From NCBI RefSeq assembly GCF_001613545.1, contig NZ_BDCO01000003.1, positions 248,001 to 312,000 of the forward strand: a stretch of 64,000 nucleotides of DNA. The letters run 5' to 3'. The stretch comes from Terrimicrobium sacchariphilum. Its GTDB lineage: Bacteria; Verrucomicrobiota; Verrucomicrobiia; Chthoniobacterales; Terrimicrobiaceae. Each line of letters starts with the position of its first letter. Positions within the stretch are counted from its first letter, which is position 1. Made by a program: the position numbers and the translations under genes. This document shows, in pieces, positions 16,885 through 25,977 of this stretch. The notes under the pieces are model-generated. The model had not been told where the DNA came from. It did not search any database and worked only from the letters and a program-made list of their open reading frames with translations.

Positions 16885-17523
16885 ATGGATACATCGAGGG
16901 ACTGTTGTTATTCATGGGAGCAAAGGGCCAGGCGGCTCCCTACTTTCCGGGCGAGAGCTTTTTCGCTCGTAGAGCTTTTGACCGTGATAGCGATCATCTC
17001 GACTCTTGGAGGACTGACGGTCACTGCGCTGTCGGGGGTTTCTTCCTCTCGGGCTTCTGCGAATGGGGCCAGCCTTGTCGCTGACGTTCTTTTGTCAGCG
17101 CGCCAGCAGGCTGTTAGCTCCGGGCAGCCGGTAGCGGTGGTTTTTTCGTCCCGCATCCGGCCGGAGAAACCTCAGGCAATGATGCTGCTGGAAGGAGCTT
17201 GGAAAGATGGGGCGATGCAATGGAGTCCCTCGTCCCGTTGGCAGACATTTGGCAATGAAATCAGCGTGATTCCATTCGCGAGAGATCAGGTGGAATCGCT
17301 GTATTTGTCGAATTCCAAGGAACTGAGTTCGTCCTTGGAGATTCCGCTGCAAGGGGAGAAGGTCACTAACTACTTTTACCTGATTTATCGTCCCAATGGT
17401 TCAATTGACGCCCCCCAGACAGCGCCGAGTGTAGCCATCCGCAAACAGAACAAGGAATCCGTGAATGACTACGTCGTTGTTGCCCAGGAGAACACCGGTC
17501 GCATCAAGATCGTTGGGAATTGA
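16885..17523 (+). CDS. Verru_Chthon cassette protein D (GspH-like pseudopilin)
   Basis: 212 aa. A long basic leader precedes the prepilin motif AFSLVELLTVIAIISTLGGL with Glu at +5. The remainder resembles GspH-type minor pseudopilins (SLVADVLLSARQQAVSSGQP, then VAVVFSSRI). AGGGTGA stands 6 bp before the ATG. It is the first gene of five on the same strand, behind a 23-bp operator. Verru_Chthon cassettes of four such proteins are known only from Verrucomicrobia and their function is undescribed; assignment to protein D rests on size, order and the methylation motif. Confidence 0.85.
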   Translation: MDTSRDCCYSWEQRARRLPTFRARAFSLVELLTVIAIISTLGGLTVTALSGVSSSRASANGASLVADVLLSARQQAVSSGQPVAVVFSSRIRPEKPQAMMLLEGAWKDGAMQWSPSSRWQTFGNEISVIPFARDQVESLYLSNSKELSSSLEIPLQGEKVTNYFYLIYRPNGSIDAPQTAPSVAIRKQNKESVNDYVVVAQENTGRIKIVGN

Positions 17524-17962
17524 TCCGGAGCGTTCCATTGGGAACGGGTTCACTCTGGTTGAGGTGGTGGTGGCGATAGGGATTTTCTCTTTCTGTATTG
17601 TTGCGTTGATCGGGTTGTTGCAGGTGGCATTGACTTCCGTGCGAGAGTCCCAGGTGGATTCCTCTCTCGCCAGTGTGATTGGCAACCTCTCCGCCAATCT
17701 CAAGACGATCGACGCGACTGAGTTGTCCCGCGTCGATGGAACGAGCCAGTATTTTGATCTTGCAGGCATGCCCTTGGTGGCGACGAACGGAGTTTCCACT
17801 TATTTTCGGGCCAAATGGTCCGAGGTAGACACTGCGACGATGGATTCGCTCTTTGATTTGCCAGGCGGGGTCAATCTTCGGACCTGGGTGGTGGCGATCG
17901 AGTATCCAGCCCCGCAATACAGCAAGTCGCTGCGATTTTTGGTCGGCAGGCGAGCATGGTGA
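17465..17962 (+). CDS. Verru_Chthon cassette protein B (GspI-like pseudopilin)
   Basis: 165 aa from ATG at 17465, overlapping the previous gene by 59 bp in another frame. A TTG at 17513 would shorten the overlap to 11 bp and give a more usual leader. The prepilin motif is GNGFTLVEVVVAIGIFSF, followed by CIVALIGLLQVAL, like GspI-type minor pseudopilins. It ends in a TGATG junction with the next gene. Inner-membrane insertion and processing by prepilin peptidase are expected; function is unknown. Confidence 0.85.
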   Translation: MTTSLLPRRTPVASRSLGIDPERSIGNGFTLVEVVVAIGIFSFCIVALIGLLQVALTSVRESQVDSSLASVIGNLSANLKTIDATELSRVDGTSQYFDLAGMPLVATNGVSTYFRAKWSEVDTATMDSLFDLPGGVNLRTWVVAIEYPAPQYSKSLRFLVGRRAW

Positions 17963-18876
17963 TGAAAAAGCGCAGTGCTTTCACTCTCATCGAGTTGCTT
18001 GTGGGCATGGCGATCCTTTCCATACTGCTGCTGCTTATCTTCAACGTGATCGAGCGGACGGGTGCGCTTTCCTCCGGCAGCATGTCGCGGATGGAGGCCG
18101 CACGCATCGCCCGGGAGTGTTTTGACTTGATCGGGCGGGATCTGTCTGGAGCACAGTTGCCTTACAACCGGTCGGCCACGAATTCGCTGCAGTTCCTCGT
18201 CAATCCCAAGGATCTTGAGCCATCCTATGCCAATCCGCACTCCATCTTCTGGCAGGCACCGCTGGCCTCGTCTGCCGAGAACGGCAACCTGGCAATGGCG
18301 GGATATTTTGTCCAACGGGATGTGGTGACCTCCGATCCGAAGCAGAACCGCTTCCAGCTTCGCCGACTCTATGTGGAGCAATCGGACACGAACCGGTTTG
18401 ATCTCCTTTCCACGAGTGGAGGCAACGCGTGGTATCGAGCGCTGGTCCCGGAGTTTGCCCCGACGACCGAGTCTCCCCAAAGCGCGCAGGGTTTCAAGGG
18501 GTGGGTGGCAGACGGTGTGCTGGGGTTGTGGGTGCGATGTCTGGATGCAAGGGGCAAACCGATCAAGCTGACCGCGGCCGGGACTGATCTGCAGGCATCT
18601 TTTGACTCGCGGCAGGCCTTTCAATCCGATCGCAATCGTTATCCCTCCACAGGTTTTTCTGCACTCCCCGCATTCGTTGAGGTCGGAATGGTCACGTGTT
18701 CTCCCAGCGACACACGGAGGATTACGAAGCTTCCCGCGTCCGGCGCCAGTGGCAATCCGGATACCTTCTATCAGGATCTGAATGCCTTCGCGGCCAACCT
18801 GCAAAACGACAATCCTGCGGCGAAATCGATTATGGTTTCCTCGCGTATCATTCCCATTCTGACGGCAGATCCCTGA
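17962..18876 (+). CDS. Verru_Chthon cassette protein C (GspJ-like pseudopilin)
   Basis: 304 aa from the ATG at 17962, which shares one base with the upstream stop (TGATG), exactly as at the next junction; an ATG at 17956 adds two residues. The prepilin motif is KKRSAFTLIELLVGMAILSI. The following region (EAARIARECFDLIGRDLSGA) resembles GspJ-type minor pseudopilins, which lie in the pseudopilus tip complex. It sits third in the cassette. Confidence 0.88.
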   Translation: MKKRSAFTLIELLVGMAILSILLLLIFNVIERTGALSSGSMSRMEAARIARECFDLIGRDLSGAQLPYNRSATNSLQFLVNPKDLEPSYANPHSIFWQAPLASSAENGNLAMAGYFVQRDVVTSDPKQNRFQLRRLYVEQSDTNRFDLLSTSGGNAWYRALVPEFAPTTESPQSAQGFKGWVADGVLGLWVRCLDARGKPIKLTAAGTDLQASFDSRQAFQSDRNRYPSTGFSALPAFVEVGMVTCSPSDTRRITKLPASGASGNPDTFYQDLNAFAANLQNDNPAAKSIMVSSRIIPILTADP

Positions 18877-21800
18877 TGAAGTTCCAACGCTCCAACCGCG
18901 CCTCGGCGCTTATCATCATCCTCGTTGCCGTCGTGATGGTGACCATTCTCTGTGTGGCATTCCTAAACTTTGCCGGCATAGAGAGGCGCTCCTCGCGGCT
19001 TGCGCTAAACTCTACCATCGCGGGTTCTCTCGCCAGCGTGGGAGCTGATGCGGCACTCGCCAAGCTCAAGTACGCGACCGAGACAGGCATGCAGAAAGGC
19101 AAACTTTGGGCATCGGAGCCAGGCAGGATTCGTATCTTTCCGGCTGATAACCTTTCCGCCTATGAGGATGTCCAGCTTTTCTCTGCGTTGCCGGGGCCGG
19201 ATGTGCCGGGTGCGGCGGATATTAACAGCGTCGACCTTAACAAGCCATCCTATCAGGGGAGGCATCCGATCGTTGAGCCAGTGTCTTCAGGTGGGGAGGT
19301 GCCTATGAAGGTCGGATGGATTGACCTGCTGGCAGATCCAGGCAGCCCTGCCTCTCGAAGCAATCCTCTCATCGGTCGTGTGGCCTATTGGGTTGATGAT
19401 GAGAGCTGCAAAATAAACATCAACGTTGCGGATGGTAGCAAGAAGGATACGGCGCAGAGTTATGGCTTTGGCACGCCCTCGGAGGTAACTCTGGAGGCGC
19501 TCAGAAAACCCGATGGTTCTCACCTCAGCAATGCGCAGGCGGCAAAGATCAGTGAGTATGCATGGAGTAGCGGCTTCAACTCGGCAGCGGAAGTCACGAG
19601 GGCCGGGCTGAACGGCGAGGTTACCGAGGAGTTTTTCGAAAAGAACAAGTTTGTCCTGACCCATTACAGCAAGGCCCCGGAGATCAGTTTCACCGGGGAC
19701 CCGAAAATTTATCTCTTTCCTGCCGTGCGGCTTTCTTCCAACGGAGCCTCTGCCGGCGGCCTTGTGCGATCGTGGTTGACCAATGCGTATGGGGTGGCAC
19801 TCGACTCCGGGCTGACGAATTATCTCTCATCATCCGGCAGTACGGATGCGAAGCGCATCGCGATCACGGACCCGATCAATTTCGTCTATCCCACATCGCG
19901 GCAGATCGAAGCCGCCCTGCCCGGGAAGGCGCCTTTTTATCAGTTTGGTCGGCACTACTACCTGGATAGTGCGCAGTTGCTGGCGACGAGCCCGACGGGA
20001 ACGAATCCCGAGAACTATATTTTTGCCAAGAGAATCGCCGAGGCGATCAAGGGGATGAATTCGCTCCAGGGAGCGTTTACATGGCCGGTCTTTAGCGGCA
20101 GCGCCGCCGGGGGATTTGCGGATAAATACAATGACCGGCAGATCGATTCGCTCGCATTGCAGATCCTCGACATCGGGACCCGGGCGGCAATGGGAGACGA
20201 GGCGCGAGGGGGCAACCTGCCGTCGCTCGTCACGACGGGAATGTTGAGCGGGAAGAATGCGATCGGGCTCGGGCGTACGCCGAAGTTTACGGAATTCACT
20301 GTTTCCTTCGACGCGGTGCGCACAGCGACTCTTCCGACAGGTTCCGGACCTCCGCCCCGTGTTGCAAACATTCCGGCCCTCCAAATCGATCCGAAGGTTG
20401 AGTTTTGGTTTCCCTCTCAGTTTGAGGGGATGCCCTGGGATGAGAGATTCGGCGGATACTGGCGTCTTGGCCAGAACGGGAACAACTACATGCTCAATCC
20501 GGTGGAGCAGGTCTTCTCCGGCGCTTCGGCATTGGGTGGAAGCTGGATGGATAATCTATTTCAGATTACCGGGATCGATCTGGGAGGACTCAGCTTCACC
20601 TCGACAGATCCCGACCCGAGACATGCGATTTATCATCCCTATCGCAATGGACGGGGAGGTTCGAGCAATTCGCAGCCCTCCGGGAACAGGCGGCCGCCTT
20701 TTGCCTTTGCGACGGCCAGTACTTCGGGAACAGTATGGCGACCGGGTGAATACCATGGCGTGCCTGCGACCGATCGCGGGAGCGTGAGCTTATATGGTCC
20801 GAATGACCCGGCGATGACGGCCTTTCCCGTCTCAGGTGGCATCGTGCTCTGGACGCAGGCTGGCGGCGCAGGAGCGATCAATGGAAACTGGGATGTGGCA
20901 CCTCTCGACAGCCTGCGCGGGGACTACCGAACGACCAGCGGAGAGCCCAGTTACATCTATACCAGCGAACCCCCGATGAGCATCCGGACGGAACTGAAGG
21001 AGGCTGTCATCCCGGTGCCTGCGGGATTTAGCATTCCTCTTCCGGCGATCGAGCATGTCTGGCATGGTTACGTTAAGGACCCCTTGGTTAACAAATTCCC
21101 TGGCGACTGGATCGTGTCGGATACTGATGCGGATGCGACCCTGAAAACGAGCGGTGCCACGGCCTATTCCTACCAGGATGGTGCCAATCCAGGCTTTCTG
21201 GCCTCCCAGGGAGGCGATCCGCTGTCCGTCTGGATGCCGCGACTGGACGTGAACTACCCGAAACAATCGCGCTTTCCCTCGATTGGCGCGCTGAACTATG
21301 TTCGCACCGGCGTCGCACCTGATGATGTGACCGTCCCGCTTCCGCAACAAAAGGGCACGCCTTGGCGCAGCCTGAGCCTGACACCGGCCTCAGCTCCGGG
21401 GCAGGCCACCCTGAAGGGGAGGTATCCCGACTGGGCGATGCTGGATTTATTCACGGTGCCATTTCTGCCGCAGCTCCCGTTTCGGGTGGGTGAAGCAGCG
21501 CCCCCAAAGAGGCGCCTTACCTCTGGCGGGGCAACCGAGGGCAAGATCAATATCAACAACCCGGCGGTGCCATATCCGTTTTCGCAGACCATGAGCCAGG
21601 TTGAGCGTGATCAATTTCCCAAACGCACGGCTCCGATGGAGGCGCTTTTTTACAAGGTGAGGGTTAACCAGGGCTACGACGCAGCGGATGTCCCCGTGTA
21701 TGCCACACTGGGCGACTCGGAGGTGAGTACCCTCGTCTCAGCGATACAAAATCGGGTCATGGCGGGTGGTCCTTTCGTGCTGCCCGGGCAGATGGCCGAT

Positions 21801-22196
21801 GTGAGCGAGGTCGATACCTATACTTACAAAGGCGTTGCGGAGGAGGCGCAGTCGCGCAACGACTTGCTAAAGCAGGTGATCGGAGCGGCGACCACGCAAA
21901 GCAATGTCTTCTCGATCTGGGTCGTGGCGAGATCGGTCAAGAAGAAGGCTGCCAATACCAGGTTCGGAGAATTCGAGGCTGGTGATATGGTGACAGCCGA
22001 GGTGCGACGCCGGTATGTGGTGGAGCGGTTTATCGATCTCGGGGCTGATGGCGTGCCAGGAAATGCCAACAACCCGGGGACGGATGGCGTCGTTGGGACG
22101 GAGGATGATCCCGTCGATCCCAAATACCACCCGGCCATGAAACCGCCATTTCCTTATCTCTGGCGGATCGTCAGCATGGAGGAAATCCAGCGTTAG
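18876..22196 (+). CDS. Verru_Chthon cassette protein A (very large GspK-like protein)
   Basis: 1106 aa from the ATG at 18876, joined to the previous stop by TGATG. The N-terminus has a single membrane helix (SALIIILVAVVMVTILCVAF) after a short basic leader, as in GspK. VAYWVDDESCKININVADGS (about 177) matches the conserved start of the GspK periplasmic domain, and KINININ-type wording recurs near GKININNPAVPYPF. GspK itself is about 330 aa, so this is three times the usual pseudopilin size. The rest is rich in G, P, S and W and looks like an extended surface domain. GspK caps the pseudopilus tip; an equivalent tip role here is inferred from order and motif. Confidence 0.85.
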   Translation: MKFQRSNRASALIIILVAVVMVTILCVAFLNFAGIERRSSRLALNSTIAGSLASVGADAALAKLKYATETGMQKGKLWASEPGRIRIFPADNLSAYEDVQLFSALPGPDVPGAADINSVDLNKPSYQGRHPIVEPVSSGGEVPMKVGWIDLLADPGSPASRSNPLIGRVAYWVDDESCKININVADGSKKDTAQSYGFGTPSEVTLEALRKPDGSHLSNAQAAKISEYAWSSGFNSAAEVTRAGLNGEVTEEFFEKNKFVLTHYSKAPEISFTGDPKIYLFPAVRLSSNGASAGGLVRSWLTNAYGVALDSGLTNYLSSSGSTDAKRIAITDPINFVYPTSRQIEAALPGKAPFYQFGRHYYLDSAQLLATSPTGTNPENYIFAKRIAEAIKGMNSLQGAFTWPVFSGSAAGGFADKYNDRQIDSLALQILDIGTRAAMGDEARGGNLPSLVTTGMLSGKNAIGLGRTPKFTEFTVSFDAVRTATLPTGSGPPPRVANIPALQIDPKVEFWFPSQFEGMPWDERFGGYWRLGQNGNNYMLNPVEQVFSGASALGGSWMDNLFQITGIDLGGLSFTSTDPDPRHAIYHPYRNGRGGSSNSQPSGNRRPPFAFATASTSGTVWRPGEYHGVPATDRGSVSLYGPNDPAMTAFPVSGGIVLWTQAGGAGAINGNWDVAPLDSLRGDYRTTSGEPSYIYTSEPPMSIRTELKEAVIPVPAGFSIPLPAIEHVWHGYVKDPLVNKFPGDWIVSDTDADATLKTSGATAYSYQDGANPGFLASQGGDPLSVWMPRLDVNYPKQSRFPSIGALNYVRTGVAPDDVTVPLPQQKGTPWRSLSLTPASAPGQATLKGRYPDWAMLDLFTVPFLPQLPFRVGEAAPPKRRLTSGGATEGKININNPAVPYPFSQTMSQVERDQFPKRTAPMEALFYKVRVNQGYDAADVPVYATLGDSEVSTLVSAIQNRVMAGGPFVLPGQMADVSEVDTYTYKGVAEEAQSRNDLLKQVIGAATTQSNVFSIWVVARSVKKKAANTRFGEFEAGDMVTAEVRRRYVVERFIDLGADGVPGNANNPGTDGVVGTEDDPVDPKYHPAMKPPFPYLWRIVSMEEIQR

Positions 22197-22201
22197 GAAT
22201 C

Positions 22202-22708
22202 ATGCAAATCTCACTACGAGTATTCATCATTGTCTGCGTCTGGGCAATGCAGGCCATCGCAGCACAGTCTGCAGAAGAGAAGGACGAATCGCCCAAAGTG
22301 GAGGTCGTTGGCTCGGGATGGAGCGAGGATCACCAGCTTGTGCTCGGCGTGAGGATCACGGCAGCGAAGTCGAGGCATCTGGAATTGGGAAGAGCGGCAA
22401 AGACTTCAGAACAGACGGTTATGTTGTTCACCACCAAGGAAAGCTGGCTGATAGATATAGCCACTGGCAGCAAGATTTCCGCCAGTCGACGCTTTCCCAA
22501 CAAGCCGAACTTCGGATGGATCAAAAGCGCGGAGACGATTGCGCCGGGGGATTCCCGGGAGTTTACGGCTGCTTTTCCCGCGCCGCCGCTGCCGCCCGTC
22601 GTGAACGGCAAAAGGCAGGACTATCAGTTGGAACTCCATCTGCCGGGCGGACTCCCTCCGGTCACGTTTCGTATTCCCGTGCCGGCTGAGTTTTTGAACT
22701 CGCCATGA
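22202..22708 (+). CDS. Secreted protein linked to the Verru_Chthon cassette
   Basis: 168 aa, starting 5 bp after protein A. A signal peptide (MQISLRVFIIVCVWAMQAIA, cleaved near AQS) leads to a compact mature protein of about 145 aa with no Cys and several beta-like segments (HQLVLGVRITAAKSRHLEL, YQLELHLPGGLPPVTFRIPV). No known domain is recognised. Tight linkage suggests a periplasmic or outer-membrane helper of the cassette. It is the last gene before a convergent terminator. Confidence 0.75.
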   Translation: MQISLRVFIIVCVWAMQAIAAQSAEEKDESPKVEVVGSGWSEDHQLVLGVRITAAKSRHLELGRAAKTSEQTVMLFTTKESWLIDIATGSKISASRRFPNKPNFGWIKSAETIAPGDSREFTAAFPAPPLPPVVNGKRQDYQLELHLPGGLPPVTFRIPVPAEFLNSP

Positions 22709-22710
22709 AC

Positions 22711-22740
22711 CCAGGCAGGCTGCTGCCAGCGCCTGCCCGG
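22711..22740. terminator. Convergent hairpin terminator
   Basis: Arms GGCAGGC (22714-22720) and GCCTGCC (22731-22737) with a 10-nt loop, extended by CC/GG after one mismatch. It lies between the plus-strand cassette and the minus-strand FAH operon, which converge. No strong T-tract follows. Confidence 0.5.
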
Positions 22741-22761
22741 GTCTCTCATGGGAGATGAGGG

Positions 22762-23568
22762 TCAGGCTTTCTCGGTGGCGACCGGATTGGTCAGGCGACC
22801 GATGTTGTCGATCTCGATGGTGATTTCGTCGCCGGGCTTCAGCCAGCGCGGGGGCTTGGCGGCCATCCCGACACCATGGGGAGTCCCGGTGAGGATCACG
22901 GTGCCTGGCAGGAGTGTGGTGCTGCCGCTGAGGAACTCGATGAGGGTGGGTACGTTGAAGATCATGTCATCGGTATTCCAATCCTGAACGGTCTCGCCAT
23001 TCAGGATGGTGCGGATACCGAGTTGGTTGGGGTCGGGGATGTCATCGGTCGTGACGAGCACCGGGCCGAGCGGGCAGAACGTGTCGAAGAATTTGCCGCG
23101 GCACCACTGGCCGCCGCCCATCTTGAGCTGCCAGTCGCGGGCGCTCACGTCATTGGCGCAGGTGTAGCCGAGGACGTAGTCGAGGGCATCTTCCTTGCGT
23201 ACGTTCTTGCAGGGACGGCCGATGACGACGGCAAGCTCGCACTCGTAATCCACCTCATGGCTCGCCATCTTTGTCGGGATCTCGATCGGGTCGCCCGGAT
23301 GCTGGAGGGTATTGGTTCCCTTCACGAAGAGGATCGGCATCTGGGGCGTCTTGGCGCCGCTTTCCGCTGCGTGGTGACGATAGTTCAGCCCGATGCAAAG
23401 GATCGCCGTGGGTTCCAGGGGAGCCAGGAGTTTTTTGATCGTGTCATGTGTGCCTGTCGGAGACAGACCGGAGAACAGATCGCCCGAGAGGCGCTCGGCC
23501 TGGCCGGACTCCAGGAGCCTGCCGAAGTGGGTCTGGTCGTCGGGAGTTTGGTAGCGGATGATTTTCAT
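22762..23568 (-). CDS. Fumarylacetoacetate hydrolase family protein (second copy)
   Basis: 268 aa, close paralogue of the protein at 79-897; both share MKIIRY, LNY-x2-HAAESG, VDYECELA, LGYTCANDVSARDWQ, GGGQWCRGK and LSGSTTLLPGTVILTGTPHG. The start (complement of 23566-23568) overlaps the nagA-like stop by 4 bp. It is the last gene of the nine-gene amino-sugar operon and probably splits a diketo acid to pyruvate and a second carboxylate. Metal ligands E-x-E and D are retained. The substrate is not known. Confidence 0.9.
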   Translation of the reverse strand: MKIIRYQTPDDQTHFGRLLESGQAERLSGDLFSGLSPTGTHDTIKKLLAPLEPTAILCIGLNYRHHAAESGAKTPQMPILFVKGTNTLQHPGDPIEIPTKMASHEVDYECELAVVIGRPCKNVRKEDALDYVLGYTCANDVSARDWQLKMGGGQWCRGKFFDTFCPLGPVLVTTDDIPDPNQLGIRTILNGETVQDWNTDDMIFNVPTLIEFLSGSTTLLPGTVILTGTPHGVGMAAKPPRWLKPGDEITIEIDNIGRLTNPVATEKA

Positions 23569-24476
23569 GGGATTAAAAGGGCGCGTTGCGGATTGTCCCG
23601 GCAGAGAGCCTGCACTTGGGATTCCGAGAGTCCGAGTTCCTCGGTGAGTTTCTGCGAGACGTAGGGGAGACTGGCGGCGGAGCCGACGAGGTGGCTGCCG
23701 CCGGGCGCCCGGGCGGCACGGTCGGGGCCGACCTCGATGTCCCATCGGCCGAGCTTGTAGCGACCCGGCCCGAGGCCTGCGGCGGCCATGGCATCGGTAG
23801 TGACGATGGATCTCTCCAGCCCGGCGAGATCGAGGTAGTTCTTCAGGACGAAAGTTGGGATGTGAACGCCGTCGGCGATGAAGCAGAGAATGAGCTGATC
23901 TCTGAGAAAGAGAGCCCGCTGGATGATATTGTCATGCCGGGGGAGGGATGCCGGGCAGGCATTGCCCAAATGGGTGAAAAGGCTCAGCCCGTGCCGGATA
24001 GCGCCGCGAAGTTCCTCCAGACTCGCATCGGTATGACCTGCGGATACGGCGACGCCCTGGTCGCGGAGAAACCGGATGGTGGCTCCGGAAGGGTCTTGCT
24101 CAGGAGCCAGCGTCACGAGGCGGATATGCCCGCGTCCTGCCGTGAGCAGTTCGCGCATCAGGCCGACGTCTGCTGGGCGGATGGCATCCGCAGGATGAGC
24201 TCCCCGGAAGCCTTCCCGGTCCGAGATGAATGGCCCCTCGATGTGGATGCCCGCAATGACCTCGTCGGTCAGGGAGTTATCTGTCTTCAACCGGGCGAGG
24301 GTCTCGATCCTCCGGGCCATGGAGTCGGCATGGTCTGTGATGATCGTGGCGAGGACCTTCGCGGTGCCATCACGCCGGAGTCGCCCGCAGGCATGAAGGA
24401 GGTCGACGCGGGACAGGTTGTCCTGGTTGAAATCAATCCCGGCGTACCCGTTGACCTGAATGTCGAAGAAATTCAT
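23565..24476 (-). CDS. nagA: N-acetylglucosamine-6-phosphate deacetylase-like
   Basis: 303 aa, amidohydrolase superfamily. It begins directly at MNFFDIQVNGYAGIDF, the first strand of the TIM barrel, and lacks the N-terminal beta-sandwich part of classical NagA (about 380 aa). Motifs are HIEGPF (H78, E80), GHTD (H148), FTHLGNA (H169), ADGVH (202-205) and the catalytic Asp in TTDAM (D228). NagA removes acetate from GlcNAc-6-phosphate, giving GlcN-6-phosphate for NagB, the adjacent gene. The truncation is at a clean ATG and probably natural for this subgroup. Confidence in family is high; the exact sugar is inferred. Confidence 0.82.
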   Translation of the reverse strand: MNFFDIQVNGYAGIDFNQDNLSRVDLLHACGRLRRDGTAKVLATIITDHADSMARRIETLARLKTDNSLTDEVIAGIHIEGPFISDREGFRGAHPADAIRPADVGLMRELLTAGRGHIRLVTLAPEQDPSGATIRFLRDQGVAVSAGHTDASLEELRGAIRHGLSLFTHLGNACPASLPRHDNIIQRALFLRDQLILCFIADGVHIPTFVLKNYLDLAGLERSIVTTDAMAAAGLGPGRYKLGRWDIEVGPDRAARAPGGSHLVGSAASLPYVSQKLTEELGLSESQVQALCRDNPQRALLIP

Positions 24477-24479
24477 GCC

Positions 24480-25220
24480 TTACTTGAGCAGCGAGGCGGC
24501 AGGCGGGTCCAGGTACAGGGTGGTGCCGAGATGTGTCTGCAGGATGGATGCCGGGATGCCGGGATCGATCGTGTGCTCCAGCGTATTGCGCACCGCCTCT
24601 GCTTTGCGGGCGTCGGGCACGGTGAGAATGATCGAGCGGGATTTGAGGATCTGGCGGATCGACATCGAGATGGCCTGCTGCGGGACGGCTTCCAGCGAGG
24701 GGAACCATCCTTCGCCGAGTTGCTGGCGGCGGCAGGCGTCGTCGAGGTTTACGACAAGATAGGGGCGTGTTGTTTCAAAATTCGCCGGTGGGTCATTAAA
24801 GGCGAGATGGCCGTTCTCCCCGATGCCTGCAAAACATACGTCAATGGGGTGCTCGGAGATCAAAGCTGCGAGGCGCTCGCATTCCGCCTCAGGATCGATT
24901 TCGCCATTGATGTAATGAAACTGGTTCAGGGGATTGGGCAGGAGGCGATGAAAGCGTTCCCAAAGGTACTGCCGGAAGGAGGCGGGATGCGTTATCGGCA
25001 GACCCACATACTCGTCGAGGTGGAAAACGGTGACCTTATGCCACGGAAGCTCTTCTCCCACGAGGGTCTGAAGCATCTCAAACTGGGACGCGCCGGTGGC
25101 AATGATGATATTGGCTCGTCCGTGTTCTGCGATGGCCTCGCGGATCAGGAGCGCCCCATGGCGGGCGGCGGAAGCGCCGGAGATTTTCTTGTTCGAGCTG
25201 ATGATGGTACGAATGGACAT
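24480..25220 (-). CDS. nagB: Glucosamine-6-phosphate deaminase-like protein
   Basis: 246 aa from ATG (complement of 25218-25220), 4 bp after the preceding SDR and 3 bp before nagA. Motifs [10 protein letters not shown] (41-50), FHLDEYVGL (66-74) and [13 protein letters not shown] (132-144). In E. coli NagB the last motif carries D141, H143 and E148; here these positions read N136, H138 and D143. The His is kept, but both acids differ. Related sequences still get called GlcN-6-P deaminase or 6-phosphogluconolactonase-like. Next to nagA the deaminase/isomerase reaction to fructose-6-phosphate is likely, but the changed acids leave room for another sugar phosphate. Confidence 0.8.
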   Translation of the reverse strand: MSIRTIISSNKKISGASAARHGALLIREAIAEHGRANIIIATGASQFEMLQTLVGEELPWHKVTVFHLDEYVGLPITHPASFRQYLWERFHRLLPNPLNQFHYINGEIDPEAECERLAALISEHPIDVCFAGIGENGHLAFNDPPANFETTRPYLVVNLDDACRRQQLGEGWFPSLEAVPQQAISMSIRQILKSRSIILTVPDARKAEAVRNTLEHTIDPGIPASILQTHLGTTLYLDPPAASLLK

Positions 25221-25224
25221 GACT

Positions 25225-25977
25225 TTAGTAAACGGCCCGTCCGCCGCTGAGATCGAAGGTAAACCCGGTGGTGAAGCTGTTGGCGGGAGAAACGATGAAT
25301 GCGGCGATTTCGGCAAATTCTTCCAGAGTGCCGCACCTCTTCATGGGGATCTTGTCCGTCATGTAGGATACCTGGGCTGGAGGCATGGCGTCGACCAGCG
25401 CGGTCTGGATTACGGCGGGGGCCAGCGCGTTCACAGTGATCCCGGTCTCGGCGTATTCCTTGCCCATAGCCTTGGTCATACCGATGACGGCGGCCTTGGA
25501 GGTGGAGTAGGCCACCATGCCGGCATTGCCCTCCTTGCCTGCGATCGAGGCGATGTTCAGGATGCGCCCGTAGCTCCCGGAGAGCATCACGGGAAGCACG
25601 GTCTGGCAGCAGAGAAAGGTGCCGCGGGCATTCAGGCTGAGGACCCGGTCAAAATCTTCCACGGGAACCTCGTGAGACTTCAGGTTGGTCTTGCCGGTGA
25701 TCCCTGCGGAGTTGACGAGGATCTCGATGGTCCCTCGTTTTTGTTGCACGGCGTCCACCGCAGTACGGATTTGTTCGCTCTGAGTTACATCCACGACGTG
25801 CCAGTCGGCGAGTTCGCCGAGATTGGCCGCAGTTTCCTGGAGTTTGGCTTCGTTGAGATCGAAGAGAGTGACAAACACTCCCTGCTGGACAAGTTTGCGG
25901 GCGAGGGCCTTGCCCAAGCCGTCGGCGCCTCCAGTGATGATGGCCGTCTGGTAGCTTGATGAGGTGAATCGAGTCAT
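25225..25977 (-). CDS. SDR family oxidoreductase
   Basis: 250-aa classical SDR with TGGADGLG (15-22), NSAG (89-92), S144, Y157 and K161 all intact. The start overlaps the creatininase stop by 4 bp (ATGA). It is the sixth gene of the nine-gene operon. With the FAH hydrolase it could form the dehydrogenase/hydrolase pair of a deoxy-sugar acid pathway; the reaction is not determined. Confidence 0.9.
   Translation of the reverse strand: MTRFTSSSYQTAIITGGADGLGKALARKLVQQGVFVTLFDLNEAKLQETAANLGELADWHVVDVTQSEQIRTAVDAVQQKRGTIEILVNSAGITGKTNLKSHEVPVEDFDRVLSLNARGTFLCCQTVLPVMLSGSYGRILNIASIAGKEGNAGMVAYSTSKAAVIGMTKAMGKEYAETGITVNALAPAVIQTALVDAMPPAQVSYMTDKIPMKRCGTLEEFAEIAAFIVSPANSFTTGFTFDLSGGRAVY

Noticed and set aside
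23586-25250. Long plus-strand frame of 554 codons opposite nagA and nagB
   Set aside because: It is antisense to two genes with full catalytic motifs; its sequence shows no domain and is Gly/Asp/Arg-biased as expected for a shadow in high-GC DNA.
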